Positions 1 through 17,326 of a DNA stretch of 64,000 nt are shown here, piece after piece. The notes beneath the pieces were generated by a model. That model did not search any database, was not told the DNA's origin, and saw only the letters and a program-made list of their open reading frames with translations. Source of the stretch: Chrysogorgia sp. JL179-B06 (lineage: Eukaryota; Cnidaria; Anthozoa; Scleralcyonacea; Chrysogorgiidae); contig JAYKKM010000196.1 in NCBI GenBank assembly GCA_035772405.1, positions 3,280,001-3,344,000 on the forward strand, given 5' to 3'. The translations under genes were made by a program, and so were the position numbers. Every line of letters begins with the position of its first letter. The stretch's first letter is position 1.

Positions 1-3000
1 TAATTAATTGTTACAACATCATCAAACTCTCTCTTTGATTGGTCACAAGCAAACGAACTTTATTTTCAGCCTTTGAAATGTGTTAAACTTCGTGTTAGCC
101 CGGCGGAAACGCATTAGTGCAGAGAGAATTACAACATGAAAGGAAGTCAGCTGAAAATTGTTAACAAAGAACAGGATCTCAGCATCGCAAAGATTTAACC
201 TATAGGTACTTATCGCTAAGATATATGATCATTCCAAGTAAATAGGATGTTCGTTTTTATCAAAAGAAAGTGTGCATCAGGGGACTTAAACCGTGACGCA
301 ATGAAATTGTTATACATTTCGCTACTCTATAATCGCAGTCGACAATCCATAATCTAATCACGGTATAGAAAATATCCAAAGACGATCGAGCTTCTAGATA
401 TTTATGTTCTAAAATTCTAGTCTTATAGTTACACCGAACATTTGTTGAAATTGCATGATCTATTACCTGTAAATTATAATCTTGTCTTTTTTTATAAATG
501 CAACTCTGGCGTTGTTAAATTAGCTATATATACATATATATTTATCTATCTTTCTGTACTAATCGCACTCGGCGTTTTAAATCAGATCTTAACTTAGATG
601 TACAAGGCTCGAGAACTTCTTTTTTAGATACTCTATCTTTATCAGAATTGTACGGTATCTATGAACTCCTTCGCTCGAATCTATACACAAATCTTTTAGA
701 GTTTATTTTTAAATATATTTTATTTTGTATTTCAATACTGCCTATATGAAGCACGACACTTATATATCATATATGAAACTCTTTACCAGATAAACTGCAT
801 AAGTCCTAGACTTCCCTTGTCGCGGTTTTAAGAATTATACCTGAAGTTTTAAAAATTGCCTGAAGTCCTTTTATTTTAACAGGTTAATTATTGTTGTTGA
901 CACTGATAACATTCGTACATCGTACGTTTGTCCTCGTAGAATTAATCGTTAATCTGTTTGTAGTTGTTAGTCTAAGTCACATTTTGTCTATCATTATTTT
1001 GTATTTTATATATTATAATATTATGTGTGTTGGTGGACTGTCAGCTCGAATGGGATCTAGTGTCCTATGGCACAACACCTGCCCTTGGGTCGAGCCTTTA
1101 AATTAATAATGTTAACATAAGTTTTGAGTTCTATTGAGAATTTAAGCTGTTCAAAGTGATCAAAAATGTGAATGAAGCGCTATAAAAGAGTGTAGTCCAT
1201 TGACTGTACGGACGTTTAGTACCAGAACAAAGCCGCTTGTTTCTAATCTTGACAAGGCCAAGCTATAGGTGCAGGGGGTATATATATATAAAACTAAGGT
1301 AACAGTCTTTAAATTATTAATATCAATTTCATTTCACAGCCTGTATAACTATAGTGTATATAGTAACTGGTCCCGGTTTGGTCTTAAAATGTATGTATAT
1401 TCCAACACTCGAAATTTTTCTTCACCATAAATCCTTTCAACATATAGTGTATATATAGTGCTTTCTTCTACTTCGACAACTAGAAAAATAACCGAAAGAA
1501 CTGACTAGCTTGCCTCAGTCAGGCTGAGTGTAGCCATGGGCCTAGCTGAGAGTTTTTCCATTTTTGATTGCATATTTTCCGATTACTCATTATCGTACCT
1601 TTCTACCACGCACTACACAGAAAATCTTTGACATCAATGTCGTCGCTATACAGGGCGACATTGTTTTACACATGATAACCTGGAGTCGATTTATTTAAGA
1701 AAAAGTGAATGTTTTCTTTTTATAAGATTTAGTTTCAATATCATGAAGTATGAGAGCTCAGTAAACATATGTAGTTTATATAAAATTTAGTTTTATAATA
1801 CCTCAACTGTGACCATGCAGGTTAGGTGACCCACATGAAGAAGCTGGAACGTCGACATAATTGTTCATCTTAATTTTCTATTTTTCTATGTTGGTTTTTG
1901 AATTCCTATATGTCTTTATTAATGTGTTTCGTCAATACTAATTAACTATAGTAAATGAAGGCTTTCTCAGACTCACATGTGCAGGGATTAAGGATTTTCA
2001 TTTTAGTATCGTTTTCTAGCATGATCGTGCATATATCTATCCGTTTCAAATAGCATTAGTATTGTTAGTTACACAATTTTATTGAGAGTACGGTCCAGTA
2101 TTCAAGGATATTGATCATGACAAGTTTTTCATCGCACCCTCTTCATGGCCCTCCCAAGGATGGTTTAACCTTAAACGTAGATACAAAAAATTATTTTAAA
2201 TAATCGGTGGCATTATGATACTACAGTGTAATAGAAGTCGTGTCTTGTAAAGATGAATTATTGAATATATATACATATATACAACAGCGGAAGTTGTGGG
2301 TCGTGCTTATCAGTTTCGCAACCCAAAACGAATTATATTTAACTTCAAAATATTTTGATCGTTTCCATACACGATATGAATCATGATATTTAATAATCGT
2401 TTATAGAATAATTTTAGTACGTTCCACATAAATGTATTACAAGAACACTTTACATGCTTTTTGAAATATTTCGTCTCATATTTGACCCCCTTGAAAGACT
2501 ATGGAATTTTCACCTCCATTCAACCGCAACTTTTTTACAGTTAAATTGTGAAAAGGTTGACCCCGATATACCCCACCGCTTATCGATGCGTTGGTGATGA
2601 TATTAATATTAGTACGTAGAATGCTTGAAATGGTTTTCTCTTGAGCTCCTCAACCAGTCCAATTTCCGAGTAATCGTCATTCTATTTCACGCAAGAACAA
2701 TATCTCGCGAAGTTGGCAGCTGAAACACGATTACACCATATATTCTAAGTAGGGGATCTCAAACGTGCAAACTCAGACGTAAAATGGTAGGCAATGTCAG
2801 GGATTTCGTACGAGAGAAAATTAGGATGGGAGAAATCATTGTCAGACGCCGGTATTACTTTCCGGCTTTATACGCCATTTCCCGTGCACTCAAGTGAACA
2901 ACTTTGAGGCTCAAACTTGAATAAAAAGAAAGACACAAAGTTTGAAAAATTGCCAAAAGAAAGGCAAAAACAAATGCAAGGATTTAGGATTTTCGTCAGG

Positions 3001-3455
3001 CAATTCCCATTTTTTGTAGTTAAAAAGCGCGTATAGAAAAAGTAAAGGAAACTAAAAATACATACAAAATGTATGTCATTCTGAAGGTCATTAAAGCAAT
3101 TAAGAAAAGAGCAAATAATTTGAGAACATATTTTGTGAAAGGTATAGTACAATAGTGACACCACGTATTATAAACTTCAAGTTAAAGATTTTTAATGTGA
3201 ATGGCGTGATAATTGCACCGATTTGGGACACCTAATTGGTGTTTGTGTGAACACGTACCTGAAATGTTCTCGTAATAATTTTCCGTTTATTGAGTAACAA
3301 TTCGTGAGTGCAACAATTTCCTGTGGTAAACCGGAAAGCTTAAGTGGCAAGTCATTTGCTCGATATCGATAAATAGACGATGTACATTCCTGTCTCATGC
3401 ATTAGAGCCGTTGAGTGAAGACTAAAGCGACGAAGACTTTAACCAAAGAAGCATC
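1..3455. other. AT-rich region without a recognisable gene
   Basis: I read both strands and found no open frame with a recognisable domain. The only interpretable piece is the SINE-tail copy at 1363-1420. The rest may hold the promoter and 5' flank of the TGF-beta-like gene that starts at 3456, but I see no clear TATA box at a defined distance. Confidence 0.5.
1363..1420 (+). repeat. 3' tail of a tRNA-derived SINE
   Basis: The stretch starting aactggtcccggtttggtct and running through the ccaacactcgaaattt motif matches almost base for base the 3' part of the SINE at 46093-46245. The tRNA-like head is absent here, so this is a 5'-truncated copy, as is usual for LINE-mobilised SINEs. Confidence 0.6.
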
Positions 3456-8140
<4,685 letters not shown>

Positions 8141-8798
8141 GGTATATAGAGGGTATATAGTAGACACCGAGCAAACACTGTTGAGAACAGAGAAATGAAG
8201 TACCTTAATGGAACTTTGCAGTAACTTATAGTAAGTATATTGACCATCAGCGAGATCAAATACTTTTGAAGAACTATTCTTAAAGAATTGACAATATACA
8301 TGATGTATCTTATATATCCAGTATATAAGAAAATCAATATAACTACGGTGTAAAGTCAAGAATTAATTAGGAATTGAGATGATGATAGCCATCAATGTAT
8401 GTATTGAGTATCATTATACGTATATGGTAATGATAATTAAAACGCAACAACTGTGAGTTTCCAAGTATAATAATGTGTTAGTTGTCACACGATATGTAAA
8501 ATGCGTCAGTATACATCATGTACGTAGTCCCAGCCAAAACGTGCTCTCTCCTGAATTAGCTACAATGTATAAGTACGAACATTAATATGAATTGAAGTGG
8601 ATGATAATAGACAGTTTTTAAAAACGTGTTATACAGATGTCTCAATGCTTTTTACATAAGTTAAAAATAGGTACGCTAGGCGTACATGTGTCTGCGCCCG
8701 TGGTTGTGCGTTATCGTCGCCACTTTGATCGGAAGCAGCCGTTTGGAACTTGATTGGCTCCGAAGCTATGCTATTGTTACTCACATCACTCGTCAGCG
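8141..8798. other. 3' flank of the TGF-beta-like gene
   Basis: AT-rich sequence without recognisable coding potential. It probably includes the 3' UTR, but I could not fix a poly(A) site. Confidence 0.4.
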
Positions 8799-8883
8799 TA
8801 GTCTCCCTCGCAGCCGCTCTTAGTGTGTCACTCGTTTCAGGGGGGAACGAGTGACACACTAAGAGCGGCTGCGAGGGAGACTA
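8799..8883. repeat. Perfect 38-bp-arm hairpin
   Basis: Positions 8799-8836 and 8846-8883 are exact reverse complements around a 9-base G-rich loop. The arms are much more GC-rich than the surroundings. It could be a very young palindromic MITE or a snap-back insertion. Confidence 0.85.
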
Positions 8884-8989
8884 TCGTCAGCGCGACTACA
8901 ATATATCTGCGCATGCGCAAATACAAAAATTAAGTTAAACTTTTTAAAAATATTTTTTATATTTTAAAAAGATATATTTTTAAATACTT

Positions 8990-9165
8990 TTCAACAGTTG
9001 AACAAAGTTTCACATTCTCAGGCAAGGAGTTCCACAATTTAGGACCATATGTAACTGTTCGGGTTTTAAGAACACTGAGGAGAACCCTTTCCGAAATTCA
9101 AAGAGAGACTGGTGAAGAGTTTGGGCCGCAAGAAGTTTTGGGGCTGATTTTGGGGACGTGGCGAT
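8990..9165 (+). repeat. Left arm of an inverted repeat around the (TA)n block
   Basis: The section gggctgattttgggg plus its neighbouring ctggtgaag and tccgaaa motifs recurs in reverse complement at about 11369-11430. The two arms bracket the whole 9.2-11.4 kb (TA)n/hairpin block, so they may be ends of one composite repeat. Confidence 0.5.
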
Positions 9166-9567
9166 GCTTTGTCACTTCAAAAGGTGTACATATATGAAGA
9201 TAAAGCTCAAATAATTGCTCACAGGAAAAGCTAAAGTTGCTAGTTGTTTATTTAAAAAATATACGAAAAGTTTGTATTACTAAGCTTCTGTATACTAAGA
9301 CCTGCGGGTTCGAGCGGCTGCGGCTTTTCTCCGATTTTTCTCCTAAGTTTTCCAAATGTCGAGTTTTTTCTTTTTTGTTTACTAAAAAAAAAATATTATT
9401 TATTACTAAAATCGACTGTAAAAATAGCAAATGATCGGCTCCGGGATGTACCATCGATCGAGTCGGGATCTCAGGGAAAAGTCCTTAACTTTTCGCATCT
9501 CATTAATTATTAGTTTGTTTTTCTCCCGTGCATTTGATTGGCTACTTTCTACTTGTGACGCCCTTTT

Positions 9568-9618
<51 letters not shown>

Positions 9619-9642
9619 GTATACAATATGCCCTATATATAT

Positions 9643-9685
<43 letters not shown>

Positions 9686-9750
9686 TGTATATATATATAA
9701 AGTGCTCAATACTGCGAGCAGTGAGCAATGCATATATGCAAACAGTAAAC

Positions 9751-9806
<56 letters not shown>

Positions 9807-10188
9807 GAAAGTATACAATGTGCCCTACCGGCTATCACCATAATGGCTTTATGGTAACTGTGGACTTGGGACCCACTATGTACGGCTACACATTGTAGGA
9901 TTGCATTGTGGAGTCACCAAAGTGCTCAAACTGCGAGCAGTGAGCAATGCATAATGCAAACAGTAAACGTCTCATTGAAAGAGACTCTCCGCCCAATCCA
10001 TGAGAGTGCTCAAACCACATGAGCGGTGAGCGTAATATATACATGAAAGTATACAATGTGCCCTACCGGCTATCACCATAATGGCTTTATGGTAACTGTG
10101 GACTTGGGACCCACTATGTACGGCTACACATTGTAGGATTGCATTGTGGAGTCACCAAAGTGCTCAAACTGCGAGCAGTGAGCAATGC

Positions 10189-10378
<190 letters not shown>

Positions 10379-10710
10379 CACGAGTTTACAGAGAGTTCGA
10401 GCATTATATAACATAAAAAAGCTAATTACAAAGTCAAATCAAGTAAAATCCCTAATATTCAGTCCCCTAGGGACAAATGAATTAAGTTTATAAGCTCAGA
10501 AAGCTTCTCTTCTGGTTGGTTAATTCCCTAACATCCGTTTTGTCAATTATTATCACTGTCATATCATTAACTCCTTCGTGTCCATCGCTAAAGAAATGCG
10601 AGTATAAATGTTCCCCAGGAATTCCCCTCTGACCTTTACCATACCTCGTTGCACTACTTTTATGGTTATTAAATCGCTGCCTGAATGATATATATATATA
10701 TATATATATA

Positions 10711-10762
10711 GTTCAATCTACAGACACGTGTTTCGCTGTACCACAGCTCATCAATCAGTGCA
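10711..10762 (-). ncRNA. Hammerhead-ribozyme-like motif
   Basis: Minus strand: UUGAUGA, stem II GCUG/CAGC with a five-base loop, then GAAAC, the four bases ACGU, and GUC. Stem III would be A-U plus C-G closed by a tetraloop, with the cleavage triplet GUC. The invariant first base C of CUGAUGA is U here, so activity is doubtful. It abuts the short (TA)n run at 10690-10710. Confidence 0.45.
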
Positions 10763-11000
10763 CCGTGATCAGTGTAGCTTGGAACAATCTGGATGAGTCT
10801 GGCTGGACTATTATACACTTGCGATCGTCATTGACAACCGCTTGTGGGACAGCACCGGCGATCAGAACATCCAGATAGCGTGAAGTGCGCATGGGGCCAG
10901 AGCGCTCAAACTGCCACAATGGTAGCGAGCGTTGCATTATTGCTAAAGGACGCCCACTCTACTTCACAGAGCGCTCAACAACACCGAAGTGAAGGAGCGT

Positions 11001-11065
<65 letters not shown>

Positions 11066-11135
11066 TCTTATCGTATACATATATATCTTATATGTATACG
11101 ATCTTATATAGTAGCGACAATAAAGTTTTTAAGTT

Positions 11136-11241
<106 letters not shown>

Positions 11242-11259
11242 TCTTATTTCATCGTGTCT

Positions 11260-11352
11260 TACTATGATGAAGGGCTCCGCTCGAAACGTCAGTATAATGT
11301 ATTTCGTTACTAAAAATCTTGGCAGTTTACCACCTTTTCACTTTGCTATATA
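11260..11352 (+). ncRNA. Hammerhead-like 'gatgaagggctccgctcgaaac' repeat
   Basis: Same roughly 90-bp unit as at 45404-45530, 45840-45990 and 46628-46711. It has an ATGATGA box, stem GGGC/GCUC, GAAAC and then a conserved tail ending in cactttgctata. It directly follows a (TA)n array (11141-11236). The first box is ATGATGA instead of CTGATGA. Confidence 0.5.
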
Positions 11353-11368
11353 CTTTGACCCTTTCTCG

Positions 11369-11900
11369 TGTTGACGGCCCCAAAATCAGCCCCAGTCTTC
11401 ACCAGTCTCTTTGACTGCGTCGGAAAGGGGAATTACCATTACTCGAACGTAGCACACGAGAAGCCGGAGAAGAAGAGTAGTGATATAAAAGATCAGTAAT
11501 ATAATCAGAAGCAAGACCATTCAAAGTTTTTTATATGTTTTAAGAGATAACTTGAAAATTAGTTTTATTTAGCTTCGCCTGATAAAACATACACCACACA
11601 AACATAATAATACATAACCAATGCGAAAATACAGGAGGCGGGGACACCACAACAGTTTACACCAATTACTATGGGCCTGTAAGTTAAAGTTAGTAAGAAG
11701 TTACAGAGAAAAATTACATAAACTATAAACAGCACGAAAAGGCGTGGATTAGACTGCGCGACGTGTTGCACTTTAGGCAGAGTAATTTTTTAGGCAGATT
11801 TTCACAAAAAACTCTCACAACTAATCTGGCAACAGTGTTTTGTATTCGTTCAAAGACTGGTAGACCATAAAGTAAACCATTGCAATAATCCAGTTTAGAT
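11369..11900 (-). repeat. Right inverted arm and repeat-derived flank
   Basis: The start of this span (about 11369-11430) is the reverse complement of 9040-9165, with the shared core ccccaaaatcagcccc. The remainder resembles dispersed repeat DNA, but no domain can be read in it. Confidence 0.4.
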
Positions 11901-12221
11901 GAGATAAAGGCGTGATATAATATTTTGTTATATTACGTAATTATCTCACGCGTGTATATCGCGAATGTTGTTTCGCTTGATATGACGATGTCGTCAGGCA
12001 ATTGTGTGTTGTCTTACTCCAGCAATAAAGTTATGTTTTCCACGTCTATTTGACTCCGTTGTATAGGTGTGGATAGGCAAAATAAATGTATAATTGCGAT
12101 TTCACAATACTGCATTGTAGAGGAAATTGAAAAATATGAAAATTCGTCTAAAAGTAATAATTTTTGTTTATTTACGAGAAATAGAAGTGTTTTCGTTCAA
12201 TCAGTAATATATTTTGTTAAG

Positions 12222-12402
12222 AAATAGAAAACATTTTCCGTGTTTCCATAGAGTTTTATAAAATGACAAGTGTCTTACGCAGGATCTCTGATTGGTCGAG
12301 ACACAAATGACGTCATTTTCAAATTTGTATTAGATTACATCAAACTTCCACAAAATGTTTCTGTAACGCGAAACCGATGGAAATGTTTTCTATTTCTTTC
12401 AT
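12222..12402. repeat. MITE-like inverted repeat
   Basis: The motif agaaatagaaaacattt near 12222 returns inverted as aatgttttctatttct near 12385-12402, separated by about 150 bp. Non-coding. Confidence 0.5.
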
Positions 12403-12440
12403 ACAATAACCCGCGGTAAAACACTGAATAGCGTTCCTTT

Positions 12441-13238
12441 TAGCCTGCATGGCGGCGTTAGGGAGAGGGAACGCCTGCACGAAAGACCCATGCTTTTGGA
12501 TTTCCGCCCACATGAAGAACTGTCAAAAACAACCAATCAGCGACTAGCGGGCTTTCCTCAATGATTAAAATTAACATTTCACTTCGAGCCGAATCGTTGA
12601 AATATCCCGGTCTGAAACTCCGTATAAAGCTTGGCTGCATCTGGTGGAAACAAGATTTATTTTGAAAATGTATTCAAACAATCGTGTAGACATGGAAGCA
12701 CATAGTTGATTCTTGCTGAGGCTTGTGAATCAATCGGCTTTGCATTACTACACAGTGAAACTTTCTCCGAGCGGGTTTGTAGGTCTTCCGGCAGAAAAAA
12801 TAAGAAATGCTTTTGAACTTTATAACTTTATGAAATCAGTATTAACACATGCGAAAGAAGGAGACAGCAATGTTCCACCATACGATAACATTAATAGCCC
12901 TGATAGATTGTTGCTTCCCCTGCCGACTGATAATCACGCGCTCGCACGAACGTCCGGTAAATCTACTAAATCCATAATCAAACTCTTGCCAAATCCCATT
13001 GTTACTGTTTTAATTTAAAGCTACGACCAGAAGATCGGTTAAAGCTTTCGAAAGAAAATCATCTATCAACACTGGTTTTTCGCCATTTTTAAATGTTTAT
13101 TTCCTGACAGGAAACTTGAATACTAATGAGTTGAGTTAGCCAATCAGAATTTAGCGTAGAAATCCAAAAACATGGGTCTTTCGTGCAGGCGTTCTATCCG
13201 CCCTCGCCCCAACCCCTAAACGTCTGCTTCGCAGGCTA
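12441..13238. mobile_element. Foldback/MULE-like non-autonomous element with 9-bp TSD
   Basis: The termini TAGCCTGC and GCAGGCTA start imperfect inverted repeats of about 80 bp that share the block acgcctgcacgaaagaccca. The 9-bp direct repeat cgttccttt flanks it at 12432-12440 and 13239-13247. A 9-bp target duplication is characteristic of Mutator-like elements. Inside is a 101-codon open frame (12713-13018) with no recognisable domain, either chance or captured sequence. Confidence 0.72.
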
Positions 13239-13740
13239 CGTTCCTTTATAAACTTAAATTCTCCTTACAGTTCAAAATGGCGTATTTGATGGCGGGAACG
13301 TTTGTGTGTTTCTATACAGTTGAACTATGTTATACAGCTGTTTTATCTTTATGTTCAACTGCATTTTTATGAAACTGTTCAAGTTACATCTGTTTAATAT
13401 TATACATGTTGATGAACTACTATATTGTGAATATATGTTGAGAAGGGAGGGGGGCAGACGTGAGGCATCCGCAAATGTGCCGGCAGGGGCCCCTGCACAT
13501 GCTTCATCCGCCCCTGGCTGTGTGTAATGAATGTCTTACCCCAGATCGATGTCTAACCTCAGAGTACCTTTGGTCCAGCAAGCTCACTGTGAACTCCATA
13601 TATATGTACATCTCACTGCTCTGGTTTTACCTAAACCATAACGCATGGGTACGAGGCTGTACTACCTCCGCTGCAACTTTGACTTCAATAAGCCCACCAC
13701 TTATGTTTGCAATTTTGCACAATATCACAACTGCCTTGGA

Positions 13741-13853
13741 TTTCAAGGCATCACTTCCCTTGCGGTAGTAACTTGTAGTAGTATAGTTACTAGTAGTCTC
13801 AAGGCATCACTTCCCTTGCGATAGTAACTTGAAGTAGTATAGTTACTAGTAGT
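13741..13853 (+). repeat. 56-bp tandem duplication
   Basis: Two copies of a unit beginning tcaaggcatcacttcccttg and ending gttactagtagtc, differing at a few positions. Confidence 0.8.
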
Positions 13854-14639
13854 CTAATACAAACACTGCAATTTGATTGTCTACACCACTCGCTGGCCGC
13901 TAGAAGCAGTGTCTCGTCTTTTGAAATAATTTTGAAGAAATAACGAACATTATAAGTTAACTTCTACTAAAACAATTAGATTATTCCCTCTCAATTCCTA
14001 TGAATTCCTATAAATTTCGAGCTCATAATATAATTGTTAAAAAGAAAAATTAATAGCGCACATTTTCAAAGTGTTATTTTATAAATGCCTGCAAAATATT
14101 TTTTACTTCTGACATAGCAGTCTATAATCAATCAGTATCCCGGTTAACGCCTCCCTGGCGTCTTATTCACCTTTAATCTGTGGTGATTTCGGCTTATTCG
14201 GCAAAACTCACACTGTAGTATTTGACAAAATAAGAAAAAGTAGCTTCAAACCTGAAATAGTCTTTAACAATATTGTGATGGGACCGTAGAGGCTTTAAGA
14301 TATATAAACTCTTTGTCAGTGACTCAGTATAGTCAATTTAATGCAGAGGCCGGTAATAATATAAATTGAAGGTCAAGTGAAGGTCAACTTCAAGTACAGA
14401 AAGGTCATTCAAGATATATTGCCGCTATAAAACATTTCTCAATTCTGATTGGTTGAGAGTAGTGCAATTTCAAAGAAACACAGATAAAAAGAAATACGAT
14501 GCACATTTCTTTAATCACAAAGCATTTTGATTCGCTGATAAATAATAAAAAACAGGGACAGCCAATCACCTTCTGGTTAATTTTGGGGTATTTTCCTTCG
14601 GCCAAGACTCGGAGTACATTACGTCGAAATTGTAAGTGT

Positions 14640-15117
14640 GGGGGGGGGGGGGCAGCTGTGGATTACTAGCTCCCACGGGAGACCCTCGAAATTTTGGGGA
14701 GCAAATTCGGCACTACCGGGGTACCCTTAGTTTGTAAAATTCAAATTCAGGTTATCAATCAAAATAAATTAAAATCTGCTTTTACAGTATTAAAGTTATT
14801 AATAAAATATATACAGAACATAATCCTAAAAATTCCTTTCGTTGAATGAAGCAAAAGAAAAATTAGTCAGAGTTTGGGCAAAAACATTCCGATAACGTAA
14901 TGTGATTCCGTAAAACTTGGTGTACCATTATTATAAAGTTCTGCACGAAGTTATTTTTCGTATTTTGCAAATCACAACGTCAGTTTTCAAGTTACATTAA
15001 AGTTAATCGGTTCAGTTTCACTTTAATTTAATAAATAAACTCATTTTTAGGAATTTTTCTGAGAAAAATTTTGGGGGGCAGCTGGCCCCCCTGCCTCCCC
15101 GCCTGCTACGGCACTGA
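14640..15117. repeat. G-rich dispersed repeat fragment
   Basis: A G-run with cagctg at 14640-14657 is followed 400 bp later by ggggggcagctggcccccc and gctacggcactg. The second end, read on the minus strand, begins CAGTGCCG, a terminus type seen in hAT-like elements. No coding frame survives. Confidence 0.35.
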
Positions 15118-15324
15118 ATTCTACTTTAATATTTCCAGTAAAGTATCTTTTCACTAGACAAGATGATTGTTAATGCTATGAGTAAACCTTTTCAAGTAAT
15201 GGTGAAATAATTGAATCGTTTCTAACCATCAAACTCCCTAACATGTATTTATGTAGTGTAAGGCAAACATGTGTTATATTGCGTCAATCTATAATCTGTA
15301 ATTATACCGTACATATATTCATGT

Positions 15325-15512
15325 AATGTATATACATATATTCATGTATTAAGTATTGTAATGTATATACATATATTCATGCATTAAGTATTGTAATGTA
15401 TATACATATATTCATGTATTAAGTATTGTAATGTATATACACATATATTCATGTATTAAGTATTGTAATGTATATACATATATTCATGTATTAAGTATTG
15501 TAATGTATATAT
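15325..15512 (+). repeat. Tandem repeat of about 36 bp, five copies
   Basis: Units contain atgtatatacatatattcat followed by gtattaagtattgta. Spacing is regular with only minor variation (one catgcatt, one tatacacata). Confidence 0.85.
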
Positions 15513-15513
15513 G

Positions 15514-16143
15514 AAATGCCGTCCCATTTTACAGTGAGTTACATAGTGCGAAAATATCACTGAAACGGTGAAGATTGTGCTTATCGAGTAGCTCGTTCAC
15601 TGTTTGCCGACCTCTTAATATATGCAACAACGATTTTCAAATTATTCAGTTACCGGTGTGATTAGATCAATCAAATATACGATCTGCTAAATTGTGTTGA
15701 AAACAGCCAACAAATAAAATAGGTTACGCGTCATTGAATGTTGTTTGATTTTGTTTTGTATTTTCAAAAGCGTTTGGTGAAATGTTCGAAAGTCAATGGA
15801 AGAACCTATATCTTACATCTTAAAATTTGAATATATTGGGTAATTCGGCTAAAGTTTTATACCGCAATTTAAAAATCACCAAACTTGTAATGACAACAAG
15901 ACATTGGTCATTATAAAATTCCTGTCATTAATAGAGGCATAAGTATTGACGAAAGTTATCTCTAGATTTTGTCAATTGGCGGATCGTAGATTTGATTTAT
16001 CTAATCAAACCGGTAACTAAATAATTTGATAATCGTTGTTGTATATATTACGAGGTCGGCAAACTGTGGATGAGCAACTTAATAAGCAGAATCTTTATTT
16101 TAATATTTTCGCTTTATGTAACTCATTGTATGGGACGCCATTT
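15514..16143. mobile_element. Foldback element with ~190-bp arms
   Basis: Left termini aaatgccgtccca and right termini tgggacgccattt are inverted. The arms continue through gagttacat, tgcttat, gccgacctc and accggt motifs. Arms are about 80 percent alike by eye. The tandem array at 15325-15512 abuts its left end. No coding capacity. Confidence 0.7.
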
Positions 16144-16963
16144 TCTAAGAACCATATGTTTAGCCTTCAAGCAGCGGCCATTTTGGCGTTAATTTCTGGT
16201 CATGATATTATGGGGAAGACACCTCGACTAGGACATCACCATGTTGTGTCTTCCTCGTGTACATCCTCACGAAAATTAATAAATCAAATCAAAACATGCT
16301 ATTATCTATACTTATTAGCATATTTTAACAGCTGAACGCTGATTCTTACCACGCAGCTCAGCCTCATCCTTTTAATCCTCCGCACATCCTAAATTTTGCC
16401 ATTAACTCTTTCCTGTCCGTACAAGACTGATGACTTATAAGTCGTCAATTAAAAAACACGGTACACAGTAACGTAAGATGAATTGAAAATCGACAAGCGC
16501 CAGGCACATGAGATCCACTCACATGCCAAGTGTGATTTGATTTCATAAAAAACTCTGCAATTGGTGGCATTTTGAATTTTTATGATGCTACTTGGGCGTG
16601 CAAGATGGGCTTTTCTAGAAAAATGAAAGTTTTTAATTTATGCTAATTTATATTAACGTAATATGTCTTGTTCTGGAAATTTAAAAGCATTGGTAAAAGC
16701 CGGTTGATTGGGCTTTCAGAAAATGTATTGCTATTGCAACAGTTATGGTTATTTCCAGAGATATTAATAGAACAAAGAGGTGATTTAATTTTGGATGTTT
16801 TTCAACCCGACAGGAAAGAGTTAACGAGCGACCGCCGTGCATAACTGAATTACCTATTAGATTTTTATTTCCGCTATTCGGTCACTTGAACAGAAGTGTA
16901 AAAACACAAACCTCAACAAATTCCTTGTATCCAAACTTTATGCTAGAAAAACAGAGACTATAT
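16144..16963. other. Region without a recognisable gene
   Basis: AT-rich DNA; I see neither a credible coding frame nor a structured repeat. Confidence 0.4.
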
Positions 16964-17294
16964 AGGTACGTTTACACATTGCGATTAATCGTCATGCTAT
17001 TTACATTTTATTTTACAACCCACTGAAGAAAGCGGCCCCTGGTAAAATATTATGATTATGAGATTACATTAAAGATTGCGTTTAATATTACGATTACAAA
17101 ACTTGGGTCATGTGTGAACAGATCTTGGATTGGAATAATATTTTAATTAATTATTAGATGCATGGTAAGTAGGCAGAAATAGGAAGAAGAATAAGGATTA
17201 TGAGCCTAAGGACGAGCAACTGTCAGCGGAATGATTTATAACATGCAACTAAACCATAAATCGGCCCTATTAATAGCTATGTGTAAACGTGCCT
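16964..17294. mobile_element. MITE with AGGTACGTTTACACAT termini
   Basis: Inverted termini aggtacgtttacacat and atgtgtaaacgtgcct flank 300 bp of AT-rich non-coding DNA. It resembles in style the MITEs at 7049 and 44164. Confidence 0.6.
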
Positions 17295-17326
17295 TTAGAT
17301 GTTGCAATTAGAACATGAGCCGAACA

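Noticed and set aside
13594..13768. Short frames with ATG near 13460-13768
   Set aside because: No conserved motif and overlapping the tandem duplication at 13741.
15325..15512. CRISPR-like array
   Set aside because: Adjacent identical units with no unique spacers, in a eukaryotic repeat context; it is a minisatellite.
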